Source: Yersinia artesiana (GTDB lineage: Bacteria; Pseudomonadota; Gammaproteobacteria; Enterobacterales; Enterobacteriaceae). Taken from it: a stretch of 64,000 nt of DNA. The notes under the pieces were generated by a model that worked only from the letters and a program-made list of their open reading frames with translations, was not told where the DNA came from and searched no databases. The position numbers and the translations under genes are program-made. Location: assembly GCF_902726545.1 (NCBI RefSeq), contig NZ_CACVAD010000012.1, positions 38,805 through 102,804 on the forward strand. Reading direction: 5' to 3'. This document shows, in pieces, positions 1 to 9,135 of this stretch. Position 1 is the stretch's first letter, and every line of letters starts with the position of its first letter.

Positions 1-163
1 TGTGCCTGTTTTCGATCGTTTTGGTGTCGTCATTGCCGGTTTAAGTATTTCATATCCGACATTGCGTTTCTCTGAAGATAGCAAAAGCGATATTGTGAAG
101 TCTTTACATCGTGCAGCGCGCAATATTTCAGAGCAGATGGGTTATCGCGATTATCCTTTCTGA
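1..163 (+). CDS. kdgR: KdgR, IclR-family repressor (C-terminal end only)
   Basis: Only the last 53 codons are in the window, read in the frame starting at base 2 and ending at a TGA at 161-163. The fragment contains VPVFDRFGVVIAGLSIS and ends in SEQMGYRDYPF, which I recognise as the end of the effector-binding domain of KdgR. Known role: KdgR represses pectin-catabolism genes and is released by 2-keto-3-deoxygluconate. The window carries three KdgR-type operators (near 4640, 10868 and 12930), so the regulator lies close to its own regulon. The DNA-binding part is outside the window. A terminator hairpin follows 88 bases downstream. Confidence 0.85.
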   Translation, partial: VPVFDRFGVVIAGLSISYPTLRFSEDSKSDIVKSLHRAARNISEQMGYRDYPF

Positions 164-250
164 GGGATCTTTCCACTAGAGTAAATACTGTATAATTATT
201 GGATATTTTTAATCAGCTGTTAATTATAACTATTTATTCCTTCCCATCCC

Positions 251-283
251 AAACGGCTCCTCTTACCAGGAGCCGTTTTTTTA
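251..283 (+). terminator. Rho-independent terminator after kdgR
   Basis: An inverted repeat AACGGCTCC / GGAGCCGTT with a short loop is followed by a run of T. It ends the kdgR transcript and separates it from amiD. Confidence 0.85.
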
Positions 284-439
284 TTGATAGATAAGTTACT
301 CAACATTCATATGAATAGATCGAGGCGTTTGAGTATTATCCGATGATATTAGTTATTATTTAAATATACTGTTGATGGCTCATTTAATTCTGTAGGTTCA
401 CTATAACCGTGCTTAAGCATAATTATAGGGAGAAAAGGA

Positions 440-1291
440 ATGAGGAAGTTATTAAGCACAGGATTATTGCTGTTGTTGGCGGGTTGTAGTAGCCCCCATC
501 GTGATAATCCGCATCAATTGATTGACCGCGGTGAATATAAAGTCGATACCAGTATTCCCTCCGTAGCTAAAAATGAGCGGGTGAGATTTTTGGTGCTTCA
601 CTACACGGCAACAGATGATGCTGAATCACTGAGACTGCTGACTCAAGGGGATGTTAGCGCTCATTATCTGGTAAAAACGCACCCTGAAAGTCTTGATGGC
701 AAACCTATTGTTTTACAACTGGTTCCCGAATCACAGCGCGCATGGCATGCGGGTGTCAGTTATTGGCAGGGGCGGAATAGTCTCAATGATACCTCTATAG
801 GTATTGAAATCGTCAATAGGGGCTTCACTGAGAGGATGTTACGTAGAGAGTGGTATCCTTACAATGAATCGCAGATTGAATTGATTGAGCGGCTAACCAA
901 GGACATTGTTGAGCGTTATAATATTGAACCAGCGAATGTTGTTGCTCATAGCGATATAGCACCATTGAGAAAATCTGATCCCGGCCCGTTATTTCCCTGG
1001 AAACGCCTGGCAGATCAGGGCATAGGGGCTTGGCCAGATGACGCGACGGTCACAAAGTATATTGCTGGGCGCAATAAGCACGACATGGCATCTGTCAGTA
1101 TTATTCAGCAAGCGCTGGCGCGCTATGGTTATCAGATCCCGCAAAGCGGCGAGTTGGATGATGAAACCCGACAAGTTATCAAAGCATTTCAGATGCACTT
1201 TAGGGCGCAAGATTTCAGCGGTATACCGGATGTAGAAACGGAAGCTATTGCATTGGCATTGGTCGAAAAATATCGTCCCTTTCATCCTTAA
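440..1291 (+). CDS. amiD: AmiD, outer-membrane N-acetylmuramoyl-L-alanine amidase
   Basis: 283 residues. The N-terminus is a lipoprotein signal with lipobox LLAGC (lipidated Cys16), so the enzyme should be anchored in the outer membrane. Residues about 45-190 form an Amidase_2 domain with the zinc-ligand pattern expected for AmiD: His54 (LHYTATDD), His170 (VVAHSDIAP) and Asp180. Residues about 212-275 form a peptidoglycan-binding domain. Known role: AmiD cleaves the bond between MurNAc and L-Ala in murein and anhydro-muropeptides during cell-wall recycling. The ATG has the purine-rich AGGGAGAAAAGG just upstream. The gene stands alone and is convergent with tcyP. Confidence 0.92.
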   Translation: MRKLLSTGLLLLLAGCSSPHRDNPHQLIDRGEYKVDTSIPSVAKNERVRFLVLHYTATDDAESLRLLTQGDVSAHYLVKTHPESLDGKPIVLQLVPESQRAWHAGVSYWQGRNSLNDTSIGIEIVNRGFTERMLRREWYPYNESQIELIERLTKDIVERYNIEPANVVAHSDIAPLRKSDPGPLFPWKRLADQGIGAWPDDATVTKYIAGRNKHDMASVSIIQQALARYGYQIPQSGELDDETRQVIKAFQMHFRAQDFSGIPDVETEAIALALVEKYRPFHP

Positions 1292-1337
1292 AGTCATTGG
1301 GTGTTAGCTGTATCTCAGTGATACATTTGTTAAAAAC

Positions 1338-1368
1338 AAAAAGCCAGTCATAAATGACTGGCTTTTCA
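1338..1368. terminator. Bidirectional terminator between amiD and tcyP
   Basis: The stem AAGCCAGTCA / TGACTGGCTT has an A-rich left flank and T-rich right flank, so it can stop transcripts from both convergent genes. Confidence 0.8.
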
Positions 1369-1392
1369 CATTGTCACGCTAAAGAGTGGTAT

Positions 1393-2790
1393 TTACTGAT
1401 GGGCTAAATCGCCATCATCATCACTGTTCAGAATGTCTTTATCTGTTTGTTTCATCAATTGACTGGTAATGGTACCGGCGGTCATTGAACCGCTGACGTT
1501 CAATGCTGTACGGCCCATATCAATCAATGGTTCAACAGAGATAAGTAGAGCCACCAGAGTGACCGGCAAGCCCAGAGCCGGTAATACGATAAGTGCTGCG
1601 AAGGTCGCACCACCGCCAACGCCTGCAACACCGGCTGAGCTGATGGTGACAATGCCGACCAGTGTCGCAATCCATACTGGATCTAATGGATTAATCCCAA
1701 CAGTGGGGGCCACCATCACGGCGAGCATTGCAGGATAAAGCCCCGCACAACCATTTTGGCCGATAGTCGCCCCGAAGGAGGCTGAGAAGCTGGCGATAGA
1801 TTCAGGAACCCCTAAACGGCGCGTTTGCGCTTCAACATTCAGTGGGATGCTGGCAGCACTGGAACGGCTGGTAAAGGCAAAGGTCAGCACCGGCCATACT
1901 TTGCGGAAGAATTTCAGCGGATTGATACCAGTGAAAGACAACAGCACCGCATGCACCACAAACATAATTGCCAGGCCCAGATAAGAAGCAACAACAAAGC
2001 TGCCCAGCTTGATGATGTCTTGGATATTAGAACCCGCAACCACTTTAGTCATCAATGCCAATACGCCGTAAGGAGTCAGTTTCATCACCAGACGAACGAG
2101 TTTCATCACCCAGGCTTGCAGCGTGTCGATAACCACCAGCACACGTTGACCTTTCTCCACATCATCTTTCAGTAATTGCAGGGAAGCTATTCCCAGGAAT
2201 GTGGCAAAGATAACCACACTGATGATTGAGGTTGGGCTAGCGCCGGTCAAATCGGCAAACGGGTTTTTCGGGATAAAGGACAGCACTAGCTGAGGAACGG
2301 TCAGGTCAGTGACTTTTCCAAGGTAATTGCTTTCGATAGCAGTCAAACGCGCTGATTCTTGTGTTCCTTGCACAAGGCCATCGGCAGTTAAGCCAAACAG
2401 GTTGGTAACCAATACGCCTACCAGTGCTGCGATTAACGTGGTGAAGAGCAATGTGCCAATGGTTAATACACTGATTTTACCCAGAGATGCGGCATTATGC
2501 AGTTTGGCGACAGCGCTCAAGATAGAGGCAAATACCAGTGGCATAACAATCATTTGCAGTAATTGCACATAGCCATTACCGACGATATTAAACCAAGTGA
2601 TAGACTCTTTCAGCACTGGATTGTCTGCACCATAGACCCATTGCAGGCCCAGACCAAAGAGTACGCCCAACCCCAGACCTACCAAGACTTTCTTGGACAG
2701 ACTCCATTGCTTATGCCGGGTTTGTGCCAATAGTAATAGCAGTGCTACGAATAACAGCACATTAATCACAAGCGGTAGGTTCATCCCCAA
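1393..2790 (-). CDS. tcyP: TcyP, L-cystine sodium/dicarboxylate-type symporter
   Basis: 465 residues, the usual length for E. coli TcyP (YdjN). It is a polytopic inner-membrane protein of the DAACS family. Recognisable stretches include [37 protein letters not shown] and the serine-rich [13 protein letters not shown] re-entrant hairpin involved in substrate binding. Known role: high-affinity import of L-cystine, linked to sulphur supply and redox balance. The start MGMNLPL is followed two residues later by a second Met that matches the E. coli start, so the exact first residue is uncertain. The 212 bases upstream hold its promoter; I did not identify a specific operator. Confidence 0.92.
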   Translation of the reverse strand: MGMNLPLVINVLLFVALLLLLAQTRHKQWSLSKKVLVGLGLGVLFGLGLQWVYGADNPVLKESITWFNIVGNGYVQLLQMIVMPLVFASILSAVAKLHNAASLGKISVLTIGTLLFTTLIAALVGVLVTNLFGLTADGLVQGTQESARLTAIESNYLGKVTDLTVPQLVLSFIPKNPFADLTGASPTSIISVVIFATFLGIASLQLLKDDVEKGQRVLVVIDTLQAWVMKLVRLVMKLTPYGVLALMTKVVAGSNIQDIIKLGSFVVASYLGLAIMFVVHAVLLSFTGINPLKFFRKVWPVLTFAFTSRSSAASIPLNVEAQTRRLGVPESIASFSASFGATIGQNGCAGLYPAMLAVMVAPTVGINPLDPVWIATLVGIVTISSAGVAGVGGGATFAALIVLPALGLPVTLVALLISVEPLIDMGRTALNVSGSMTAGTITSQLMKQTDKDILNSDDDGDLAHQ

Positions 2791-3002
2791 ATCTCCAAAT
2801 TATTATTTTAAATACTGACTGCATATTCAGTTGCTATTTATGTCCAGAATAGAGCCAGGCACAGTCAACTGTGCAATTAGCCGCGTATGGTAGCAGTTCC
2901 TAAGAAGGCCTACTTATATCCAAAAGGAATGGTATATAAACTTTTGCAATGATTTGTATGAATCCCATACAAATTGGTGATTATTTACCCATTAAAATGT
3001 GA

Positions 3003-3551
3003 TCATAATCGAAAATTTTTCAATTGCTCCATATAGGATAGCAGGGGGATCGTGGTATCAGTTTGCCAATAGACGGAAAAACAAACTAATAGAACACATA
3101 ATACGCGTTCTAATTGATTCCCTTTTTGCGGACGTAATAGTGGAATAGTAAAACGCCAACGGCATGGCCATAAAAGTGGAACTCCCGCAGGTGTAATCAT
3201 ATCGGCTAACAGATGACTGAAATAGCCAACAATCATCGCGTGGAATGCATCCGCGGGAATGATCCCATCGCGGGAGATATCCATTTGAAATAGTGCGATA
3301 CCGCCAATGACGGCCAACAGACTATGAGTGAATCCGCGATGACCAAATGCCCGAGCAATAGGGGTTGATATCCACTTTAGCCGCTGCCCGAGGATTGATT
3401 TGGGGTGATCGATATCTGGCAGCAAGGAAGTTAACAGGGCGCCGGGTATAATATGCCACCAATCGCCATTTGCCAGTTCGGGTGTAAGACCGACTTTTTT
3501 GGCAAAAATAACGCAGGCGACAGAAAAAATAAGGTGTCCTTCCCCTGTCAT
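3003..3551 (-). CDS. ydjM: YdjM, LexA-regulated inner-membrane DUF457 protein
   Basis: 182 residues with the DUF457 / YdjM layout: LLPDIDHPKSILGQRLKWIS near residues 44-63, GHRGFTHSLLAV near 70-81 and HLLADMITPAGVPLLWP near 112-128. These His/Asp motifs resemble membrane-bound metal-dependent hydrolases, but the substrate is not known. Several hydrophobic segments predict an inner-membrane protein. In E. coli ydjM belongs to the SOS regulon, and a LexA-type box lies about 20 bases upstream of this ATG. Its position next to tcyP matches E. coli. Confidence 0.88.
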   Translation of the reverse strand: MTGEGHLIFSVACVIFAKKVGLTPELANGDWWHIIPGALLTSLLPDIDHPKSILGQRLKWISTPIARAFGHRGFTHSLLAVIGGIALFQMDISRDGIIPADAFHAMIVGYFSHLLADMITPAGVPLLWPCRWRFTIPLLRPQKGNQLERVLCVLLVCFSVYWQTDTTIPLLSYMEQLKNFRL

Positions 3552-3570
3552 ACTTGAATTCCGAATCTGT

Positions 3571-3590
3571 AGCTGTTGATTTATCCAGTA
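3571..3590 (-). promoter_or_regulatory. LexA (SOS) box of ydjM
   Basis: On the minus strand the sequence is TACTGG-ATAAATCA-ACAGCT, a CTGT-N8-ACAG LexA box with one mismatch in the left core (CTGG). It sits about 20 bases from the ydjM start. Its presence fits the known LexA control of ydjM in E. coli. Confidence 0.7.
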
Positions 3591-3702
3591 TATGAGATTT
3601 TTAATGTCATGAATAGCCGTTACGCTGTAACTAAATGTCTCATTTTAGGTGAGTTAAGAAAGGGTAATTTAACCTAAAGCTTTGTAATGTATGTGGAGAG
3701 AT

Positions 3703-3741
3703 AAAAAAAGGGGAAAAGTGACCGGGAGTCAGCTTTTCCCC
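3703..3741 (-). terminator. Terminator of kdgM
   Basis: On the minus strand GGGGAAAAG pairs with CTTTTCCCC, with an inner TGAC/GTCA pair, followed by seven T. This is a strong intrinsic terminator about 97 bases after the kdgM stop. Confidence 0.85.
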
Positions 3742-3837
3742 AAAGTAATACGGGTATGGGCATAATTAACAAATAATGATGAGGGTACTAATAACTACAG
3801 GTTACGAACGACAACACATCAATTACAAGGTCAGAAT

Positions 3838-4536
3838 TTAGAAGCTGTACTGCACACCGACACGGTAACGAGTTTGGCGCTCATCAGTGGTTTTGCTGCC
3901 AGCAACGTTGCCGATGGCAACATATGGCTTCCAGTTTTTATCCCATTTGTAAGCGACTTTCAGGTCATGACTCCACTCTTCTTTCTCTTTATTAGCGAGA
4001 ATTTCGTCTTCGGATTTCTTGTAGTTCAATTCATATTCTGCTGAATAGTTTTTCAAGAAGTTGTAGGCAAACAGCATAGTGAACTCATGGCCTTTCTCGG
4101 TTGCTTTAGTCTGAGCAGGCTGGTTACGCTTGTAATATGGGCGATAACGCAGTGATGTTGAGAAGTCATCAGTAAAGGACACTTTACCGCGCAGGTAAGG
4201 GCGGTAGTTATTAGAATCAGAAGAAGATTCTAATGAGAAACCAGGCTCCAATTGGAATGTTTTATTGAATTGGTAAACATAACTGGCAACCACTTCGGTG
4301 CCATTACTCACTTGCTCATTAAATGGTTTATTCGGTGTGGTATCGGAGCTGTGCTGGCCCCATTTCCCTTCCAAAGACAGACCAAAGCCATTAGCAAAAC
4401 GGTTGGAAATCAGTAAACGATCTTTATGATCAGATTTACTTGTATCTTTCATTTCATGCCGGTAGTCAATTGTTGTTGCAACAGAACTAAAGCTGATTAC
4501 GGATGCCACTGCCAGAGTCAGTAATTTAAATTTCAT
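3838..4536 (-). CDS. kdgM: KdgM-family oligogalacturonide-specific outer-membrane porin
   Basis: 232 residues, typical of the KdgM/NanC porins, which are small monomeric 12-stranded barrels. Residues 1-20 are a signal peptide ending SSVA, and the protein ends in Tyr-Ser-Phe, the usual C-terminal aromatic signature of outer-membrane barrels. The mature start TTIDYRHEMKD is family-typical. Known role: passage of pectin oligomers across the outer membrane. The gene lies next to togMNAB and pelW and has its own KdgR-type box and a likely CRP site. Yersinia can have more than one KdgM paralogue, so the exact copy name (kdgM or kdgN) is not certain. Confidence 0.87.
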   Translation of the reverse strand: MKFKLLTLAVASVISFSSVATTIDYRHEMKDTSKSDHKDRLLISNRFANGFGLSLEGKWGQHSSDTTPNKPFNEQVSNGTEVVASYVYQFNKTFQLEPGFSLESSSDSNNYRPYLRGKVSFTDDFSTSLRYRPYYKRNQPAQTKATEKGHEFTMLFAYNFLKNYSAEYELNYKKSEDEILANKEKEEWSHDLKVAYKWDKNWKPYVAIGNVAGSKTTDERQTRYRVGVQYSF

Positions 4537-4630
4537 TTTTATATAATCCCAGGGTTATGGTTATTTAAATAAAAAGTCATTAACAAATTTATAAAAAATC
4601 AACATACGGTTGGAAAACAATTTCACGAAC

Positions 4631-4650
4631 AAAGAAACAATGTTTCATTT
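4631..4650 (-). promoter_or_regulatory. KdgR operator upstream of kdgM
   Basis: The sequence AAAGAAACAATGTTTCATTT contains the perfect inverted repeat GAAACA-A-TGTTTC, the core of KdgR operators. It sits about 95 bases before the kdgM start. The rest of the 309-base gap to togB holds a likely CRP site and the togB terminator. Confidence 0.8.
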
Positions 4651-4686
4651 ATTGTGAATGCACATTCTATTTATATTATTAAATAT

Positions 4687-4708
4687 TTATGTGATCCAGA
4701 TCTGTGTT
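4687..4708 (-). promoter_or_regulatory. Probable CRP site upstream of kdgM
   Basis: TTATGTGATCCAGATCTG and the next four bases match the CRP consensus well in the left half and centre (TGTGATC.AGATC) and weakly in the right half. It lies upstream of the KdgR box with respect to kdgM, the order expected for an activator site. Known: pectin genes in related bacteria need CRP. Confidence 0.45.
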
Positions 4709-4777
4709 GATGATTATTTTTTTAAACAGATATTAAATTGTGATGTCGGTCTAATTGGCTATTATTTTATGGTTATA

Positions 4778-4812
4778 AAACAAAAGAACCCCGCCAAATT
4801 AATGGCAGGGTT
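4778..4812 (-). terminator. Terminator after togB
   Basis: AACCC.GCC / GGC.GGGTT with an 8-base loop and one mismatch, followed on the minus strand by a T-rich tail. It closes the pelW-togMNAB transcript. Confidence 0.65.
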
Positions 4813-4845
4813 TAATAGATACTTAAGTTAAATTAAATAACTTTA

Positions 4846-6138
4846 TTAACGCATAGCACGTTTCAGAATACGATCACCTTGTTTGTTAAAGTATTCTGCA
4901 GTTTCTTGTACGGTCTTCTGGCCATAATCGATATATTGAATTGCATCACCGAACAGTGAAACAATTTGCGGGTCATCAAAGTATGGTGAAGTGGTCATTT
5001 TATGTGGCAATTCCAACGCCATATTTAAACCGGCAACAGAAGGATCTTCATCTTTAATGACACCACTGGCACGCAATTGCGTTACCGCCGTAGCACTCAA
5101 TGGCACGCCACGCTCCAGACCTAATGCTTCAACCCCTTCTTTACTGTTAAGTAAGAAGTTGATTAACATCGCACTTTCTTGTGGATGCTTGGTTGATTTA
5201 CCAATTGACAGCATCTGTGCTGGTTTAAAGAATAAACCGGCATCTTTTGCTCCTGGCAACATTGGATATGGACCAAGCACCAATTTAGCCGGTTTGGTCA
5301 GGTTATCGGAATACTTGGTTATGGTGGAGTTCCACATATAAGTACCCGCCCACTCTCCATTAATCCATGGCTTCATTTCATACATATTGCTCTTGCCGAA
5401 TGAAGCATAGTATTTGGTGGATGGCATAACATGGCTATCTACCATGGTTTTATACATGGTAAAGAATTCAACCCACTGCTCAGGCGAATAAGCAAATTTC
5501 TTATTAGCTTCATCAATAGTAGGAATGTTGTATTTCTGTGTCATATAAGAGCGGATTAACGCTAAAGTATCCTGATGCTCTAATACCACTGGATAATATT
5601 GATCACCCAGTTTTTCTTTAAATACTTTACCGGCAGCCAGTAATTCATCCCATGTTTTTGGATATTCTAAGCCAGCTTTAGACCAGGTCGCATCGTTGAA
5701 ATAGAAGATACGGGCTGTTACTGAAATTGGAATACCATTCAACTTGCCATTAACGGTGGTTTGTTGCAGTTCTTTCGGGTCGAATTGTGCTAAATCTAAT
5801 TGCTCTTTTACATTAAACAAATTATAGAAGCCAGTGCCGTCTTTAGAGAAAATAGGCAACCAGTTCCAGTTAGTTTGCATAACATCGGGTTCAGTACCAC
5901 CGGCAATCTGAGTTGTCAGGCGAGATAAGTGACCATCCCAACCGGTGTATTCTGCTTTAACATTAATATTCGGATGCTGTTTATGGAATTCTTCTAATGC
6001 TTTCAACGTTACCTGGTGACGACCATTCCCGCCCCACCATGACATACGTAAATTAACTTCATCCTGTGCTGCAAAGGCTTGATGTGATAATAGTGCCAGA
6101 GTGGATGCTATCAGCGTGTGTAGGATCGCTTTTTTCAT
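4846..6138 (-). CDS. togB: TogB, periplasmic oligogalacturonide-binding protein
   Basis: 430 residues. A signal peptide ends in LSHQAFA at residue 23, and the mature protein begins AQDEVNLRMSWWGG, a class of solute-binding protein used by sugar ABC importers (family 1). Motifs such as GRHQVTLKALEEFHKQHPNI and GGTEPDVMQTNWNW are typical. Known role: it captures oligogalacturonides in the periplasm and delivers them to TogMN. It is the last gene of the pelW-togM-togN-togA-togB operon, 15 bases after togA, and a terminator follows. Confidence 0.9.
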   Translation of the reverse strand: MKKAILHTLIASTLALLSHQAFAAQDEVNLRMSWWGGNGRHQVTLKALEEFHKQHPNINVKAEYTGWDGHLSRLTTQIAGGTEPDVMQTNWNWLPIFSKDGTGFYNLFNVKEQLDLAQFDPKELQQTTVNGKLNGIPISVTARIFYFNDATWSKAGLEYPKTWDELLAAGKVFKEKLGDQYYPVVLEHQDTLALIRSYMTQKYNIPTIDEANKKFAYSPEQWVEFFTMYKTMVDSHVMPSTKYYASFGKSNMYEMKPWINGEWAGTYMWNSTITKYSDNLTKPAKLVLGPYPMLPGAKDAGLFFKPAQMLSIGKSTKHPQESAMLINFLLNSKEGVEALGLERGVPLSATAVTQLRASGVIKDEDPSVAGLNMALELPHKMTTSPYFDDPQIVSLFGDAIQYIDYGQKTVQETAEYFNKQGDRILKRAMR

Positions 6139-6153
6139 TGGGTACTGCTCCTG

Positions 6154-7281
6154 TTAAAGAGAGATATTTTTTTCTGTTTTTGCATCAAAGATATGGCATT
6201 TATCCATATCAAACTGGAAGTACACGGTGCGATGCAGACCATTTTCGATAATAGGTCGTGCTTCGTCAGACGGCAGACGACAGGTCAGCTCAAAGTCATC
6301 AACTTTGATATACATAAAGAATTCGTGACCCATGTTTTCCACACGGACTAATTCACCTTGTGAGTGATTATCACTAAATGGATTCATAGACATGCTGACG
6401 AACTCAGGACGTACACCAAAGAACACTTTTTCCCCGGCGTGGGCAGCGACTTTGGCTTGCTGTCTTTCATTCAATACCAGGGTGTATTGACCGACTGTCA
6501 GGCCAACTTTCCCATCTTTTTCTACCAGCGTGCTCGGTTTGATATTCATTTCCGGCGCGCCGATAAAACCGGCAACAAACATATTGGTAGGGTAGTGATA
6601 GAGATTATCTGGGGTATCGACTTGCATAATATGACCCAGTTTCATCACACAGATTCGGTCACCCATGGTCATTGCTTCAGTCTGGTCGTGGGTAACGTAA
6701 ACTGTGGTTGCTGCTTTACCGCTTTTCTTCAACTGCTTATGTAAATCGGAGATACGGATACGCATGGAGGCGCGCAGTTTGGCATCCAGGTTTGATAACG
6801 GCTCGTCGAACAAAAACACATCGGGCTTTTTAACAATGGCGCGACCAACAGCCACACGCTGTGCCTGACCACCAGACAACTGACGCGGCAAGCGGTCAAG
6901 CAGGTCTTCAAGTTCCAAAATTTTAGCTGCTTCAGCAACTTGTGTTTCAATTTGGTCTTTTGGCAATTTGCTCAACTTCAAGCCAAAAGCCAGGTTTTCT
7001 TTTACGGTCATGTGCGGATACAGCGCATAGTTCTGGAACACCATGGCAATACCACGGGATTTTGGTGCCAGATTATTGACCACCCGATCACCAATTCGTA
7101 CTTCACCATCACTGATGGTTTCCAGCCCAGCCAACATACGCAGGGTAGTGGATTTAGCACAGCCAGATGGGCCAACAATCACCATAAATTCGCCATCATG
7201 GATCTTCAGATCAATGCCATGAACTGCGCGGAAACCGTTGGAGTAAACTTTGCCTAATTTGTTGAAAATGACTTCAGCCAT
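6154..7281 (-). CDS. togA: TogA, oligogalacturonide ABC importer ATPase
   Basis: 375 residues, MalK/UgpC-type. The nucleotide-binding domain has Walker A GPSGCAKST (residues 37-45), signature LSGGQAQRVAVGRA near 134-147 and Walker B VFLFDEPLSNLDAK near 155-168. The C-terminal third is the usual regulatory TOBE domain. One oddity is that the Walker A glycine before the lysine is Ala42 (GCAKS instead of GCGKS); the codon is clearly GCT. Known role: it powers uptake through TogMN. It lies 13 bases after togN and 15 bases before togB in one operon. Confidence 0.9.
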   Translation of the reverse strand: MAEVIFNKLGKVYSNGFRAVHGIDLKIHDGEFMVIVGPSGCAKSTTLRMLAGLETISDGEVRIGDRVVNNLAPKSRGIAMVFQNYALYPHMTVKENLAFGLKLSKLPKDQIETQVAEAAKILELEDLLDRLPRQLSGGQAQRVAVGRAIVKKPDVFLFDEPLSNLDAKLRASMRIRISDLHKQLKKSGKAATTVYVTHDQTEAMTMGDRICVMKLGHIMQVDTPDNLYHYPTNMFVAGFIGAPEMNIKPSTLVEKDGKVGLTVGQYTLVLNERQQAKVAAHAGEKVFFGVRPEFVSMSMNPFSDNHSQGELVRVENMGHEFFMYIKVDDFELTCRLPSDEARPIIENGLHRTVYFQFDMDKCHIFDAKTEKNISL

Positions 7282-7294
7282 GATAAATCCTCTA

Positions 7295-8212
7295 TTAACC
7301 TTTAATTCCGCTGCTGGTTACGCCTTGCACGAAGTAGCGTTGAGCCAGGAAGAAAACAATGATGGACGGCAGAATGGAGATGCTCGCCATTGCCAGAATT
7401 TCGTTCCAAGGTGCGCCTTCGGTCACGTCAATTGACATCTTAAGAGCCAGCGCTATCGGGTACTTATCTACGCTGTAGACGTAAATCAGTGGGCCGATAA
7501 AGTCGTTCATTGACCACATGAACTGGAACAATGCCACGGAGATAATGGCTGGCTTCAAGATTGGCACTACCACGTACCACAACACCTGGAAGGAGTTACA
7601 TCCGTCGATTTGTGCTGCTTCTTCCATATCGCGAGGAACACCGCGCAGGAACTGAATAAGCATGAAGACGAAGAATCCTTGTGTCGCAAACGCCAATGGC
7701 AGATACAGCGGCATGTAGCTATTCAGCATGCCCATTTCACGGAACATAATGTATTGAGGAATCAATAACACGGTACTTGGCAGCAACATGGTGGTGATCA
7801 ATGTTGCGAACCAGAATTTCTTCCATGGAATTTCAAAGCGCGCAAAACCATACGCCACGATGGTGGAAGAGATAATGGTCAGGATGACTTTCGGGATAAC
7901 AAACTTAAAGGTGTTAAGCATGTAGTGACCGAAATTATATTCCGTACCGGTTTTCCAACCGTTAACGAAACCATCCCGCGTTGGGTGTTCTGGCCATAAT
8001 CCTAATGTGGTGAAAATTTCATTATTAGGCTTAAAGGCTGCTGAGAACATCCACAACAGTGGGTAGAGCATCATCAGTCCGACAATAATCAAAATAACGT
8101 AGCGGAAAATGGCACTGACTTTTGCTTTACGTAATGTGCGGCTAACTTCCGCATCAGCAATATCCTGCGCCAGATCTAATTTCTTCTGGTGGGAGTTTTG
8201 TACGTCAGTCAT
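7295..8212 (-). CDS. togN: TogN, oligogalacturonide ABC importer permease
   Basis: 305 residues from the ATG at 8212, which has a strong AGGAGG ribosome site 6 bases upstream. A longer reading frame exists, but it runs back into togM and gives no family-like sequence. The protein has six predicted membrane segments and the EAA loop MEEAAQIDGCNSFQVLWYVV near residues 200-219, which docks the ATPase. Its start overlaps the end of togM by 8 bases, which suggests coupled translation. Known role: inner-membrane channel half with TogM. Confidence 0.9.
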   Translation of the reverse strand: MTDVQNSHQKKLDLAQDIADAEVSRTLRKAKVSAIFRYVILIIVGLMMLYPLLWMFSAAFKPNNEIFTTLGLWPEHPTRDGFVNGWKTGTEYNFGHYMLNTFKFVIPKVILTIISSTIVAYGFARFEIPWKKFWFATLITTMLLPSTVLLIPQYIMFREMGMLNSYMPLYLPLAFATQGFFVFMLIQFLRGVPRDMEEAAQIDGCNSFQVLWYVVVPILKPAIISVALFQFMWSMNDFIGPLIYVYSVDKYPIALALKMSIDVTEGAPWNEILAMASISILPSIIVFFLAQRYFVQGVTSSGIKG

Positions 8213-9095
8213 TTTTTCCTCCTTTATCGGCGGAGTAGAAGACCCAATATTTAGATGATTTAAATGCAATTGAGGCAAAGAGAGCGACTACCAGGAATAA
8301 TATCCAGGCCAGTGCTGCACCATATCCCATATCAAAGTATTTAAACGCCGTGTCATATATATAGAGCGAGAATAAGTAGGTGTAATGGGTTGGCCCACCA
8401 CCGGTTATGACATAAGGCGCGGTAAATTCCTGGAATGCCTGTGTGGTTTGCATAATAAAGTTGAAGAAAATAACCGGCGTAATTAACGGCACGGTAACTT
8501 TCATAAACATTTGCCATTTAGAGGCACCATCTATCATGGCAGCTTCATATTGTGACTGCGGTACGTTCTGCAATGCGGCCAGGAAGATAACCATGGCAGA
8601 ACCAAACTGCCAAACACGCAGTAATGTCACTGATGTCAGCGCCAGCGCTGGCTCTCCCAGCCAGTTGATCGGGTCAAACCCGAGCACACCGATAAAGCCA
8701 TTAAGTAGACCATCAATGGCAAATAGTGCGCGCCATAACACTGCAATAGCTACGCTGCTGCCGAGAATTGATGGAATATAGAATGCGGTACGGAAGAAGC
8801 CAATACCACGTAATTTAAAGTTCAGTACAAAAGCGATCCCCAGAGCAAATGCTAATTTTAATGGAATAGTCAGAAACACATAAGCGAAAGTGACGCCCAT
8901 GGATTTCCAGAATAAATCATCTTCAAGGAACATATGACGATAATTCTCGATCCCGTTATAAACGGGAGGGTTCATTAAGTCATACTCAGTAAAACTGAGA
9001 AAGAAAGATGATACAAAGGGGAAAGCCGTGAATATTATCAACCCTATTATATAAGGTGATATATAGGCTAACCCCAGCATTCTGTTTTCATTCAT
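8205..9095 (-). CDS. togM: TogM, oligogalacturonide ABC importer permease
   Basis: 296 residues with six predicted membrane segments. It starts MNENRMLGLAYISPYIIG and carries the EAA loop YEAAMIDGASKWQMFMKVTV near residues 184-203. It is a MalF-type permease without the long periplasmic insert. Known role: partner of TogN. It lies 40 bases after pelW and overlaps togN, so the five genes look like one operon driven from upstream of pelW. Confidence 0.9.
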   Translation of the reverse strand: MNENRMLGLAYISPYIIGLIIFTAFPFVSSFFLSFTEYDLMNPPVYNGIENYRHMFLEDDLFWKSMGVTFAYVFLTIPLKLAFALGIAFVLNFKLRGIGFFRTAFYIPSILGSSVAIAVLWRALFAIDGLLNGFIGVLGFDPINWLGEPALALTSVTLLRVWQFGSAMVIFLAALQNVPQSQYEAAMIDGASKWQMFMKVTVPLITPVIFFNFIMQTTQAFQEFTAPYVITGGGPTHYTYLFSLYIYDTAFKYFDMGYGAALAWILFLVVALFASIAFKSSKYWVFYSADKGGKND

Positions 9096-9135
9096 AATGC
9101 TTACCTATTTTTAATAACATGAAAGATAAATAAAA

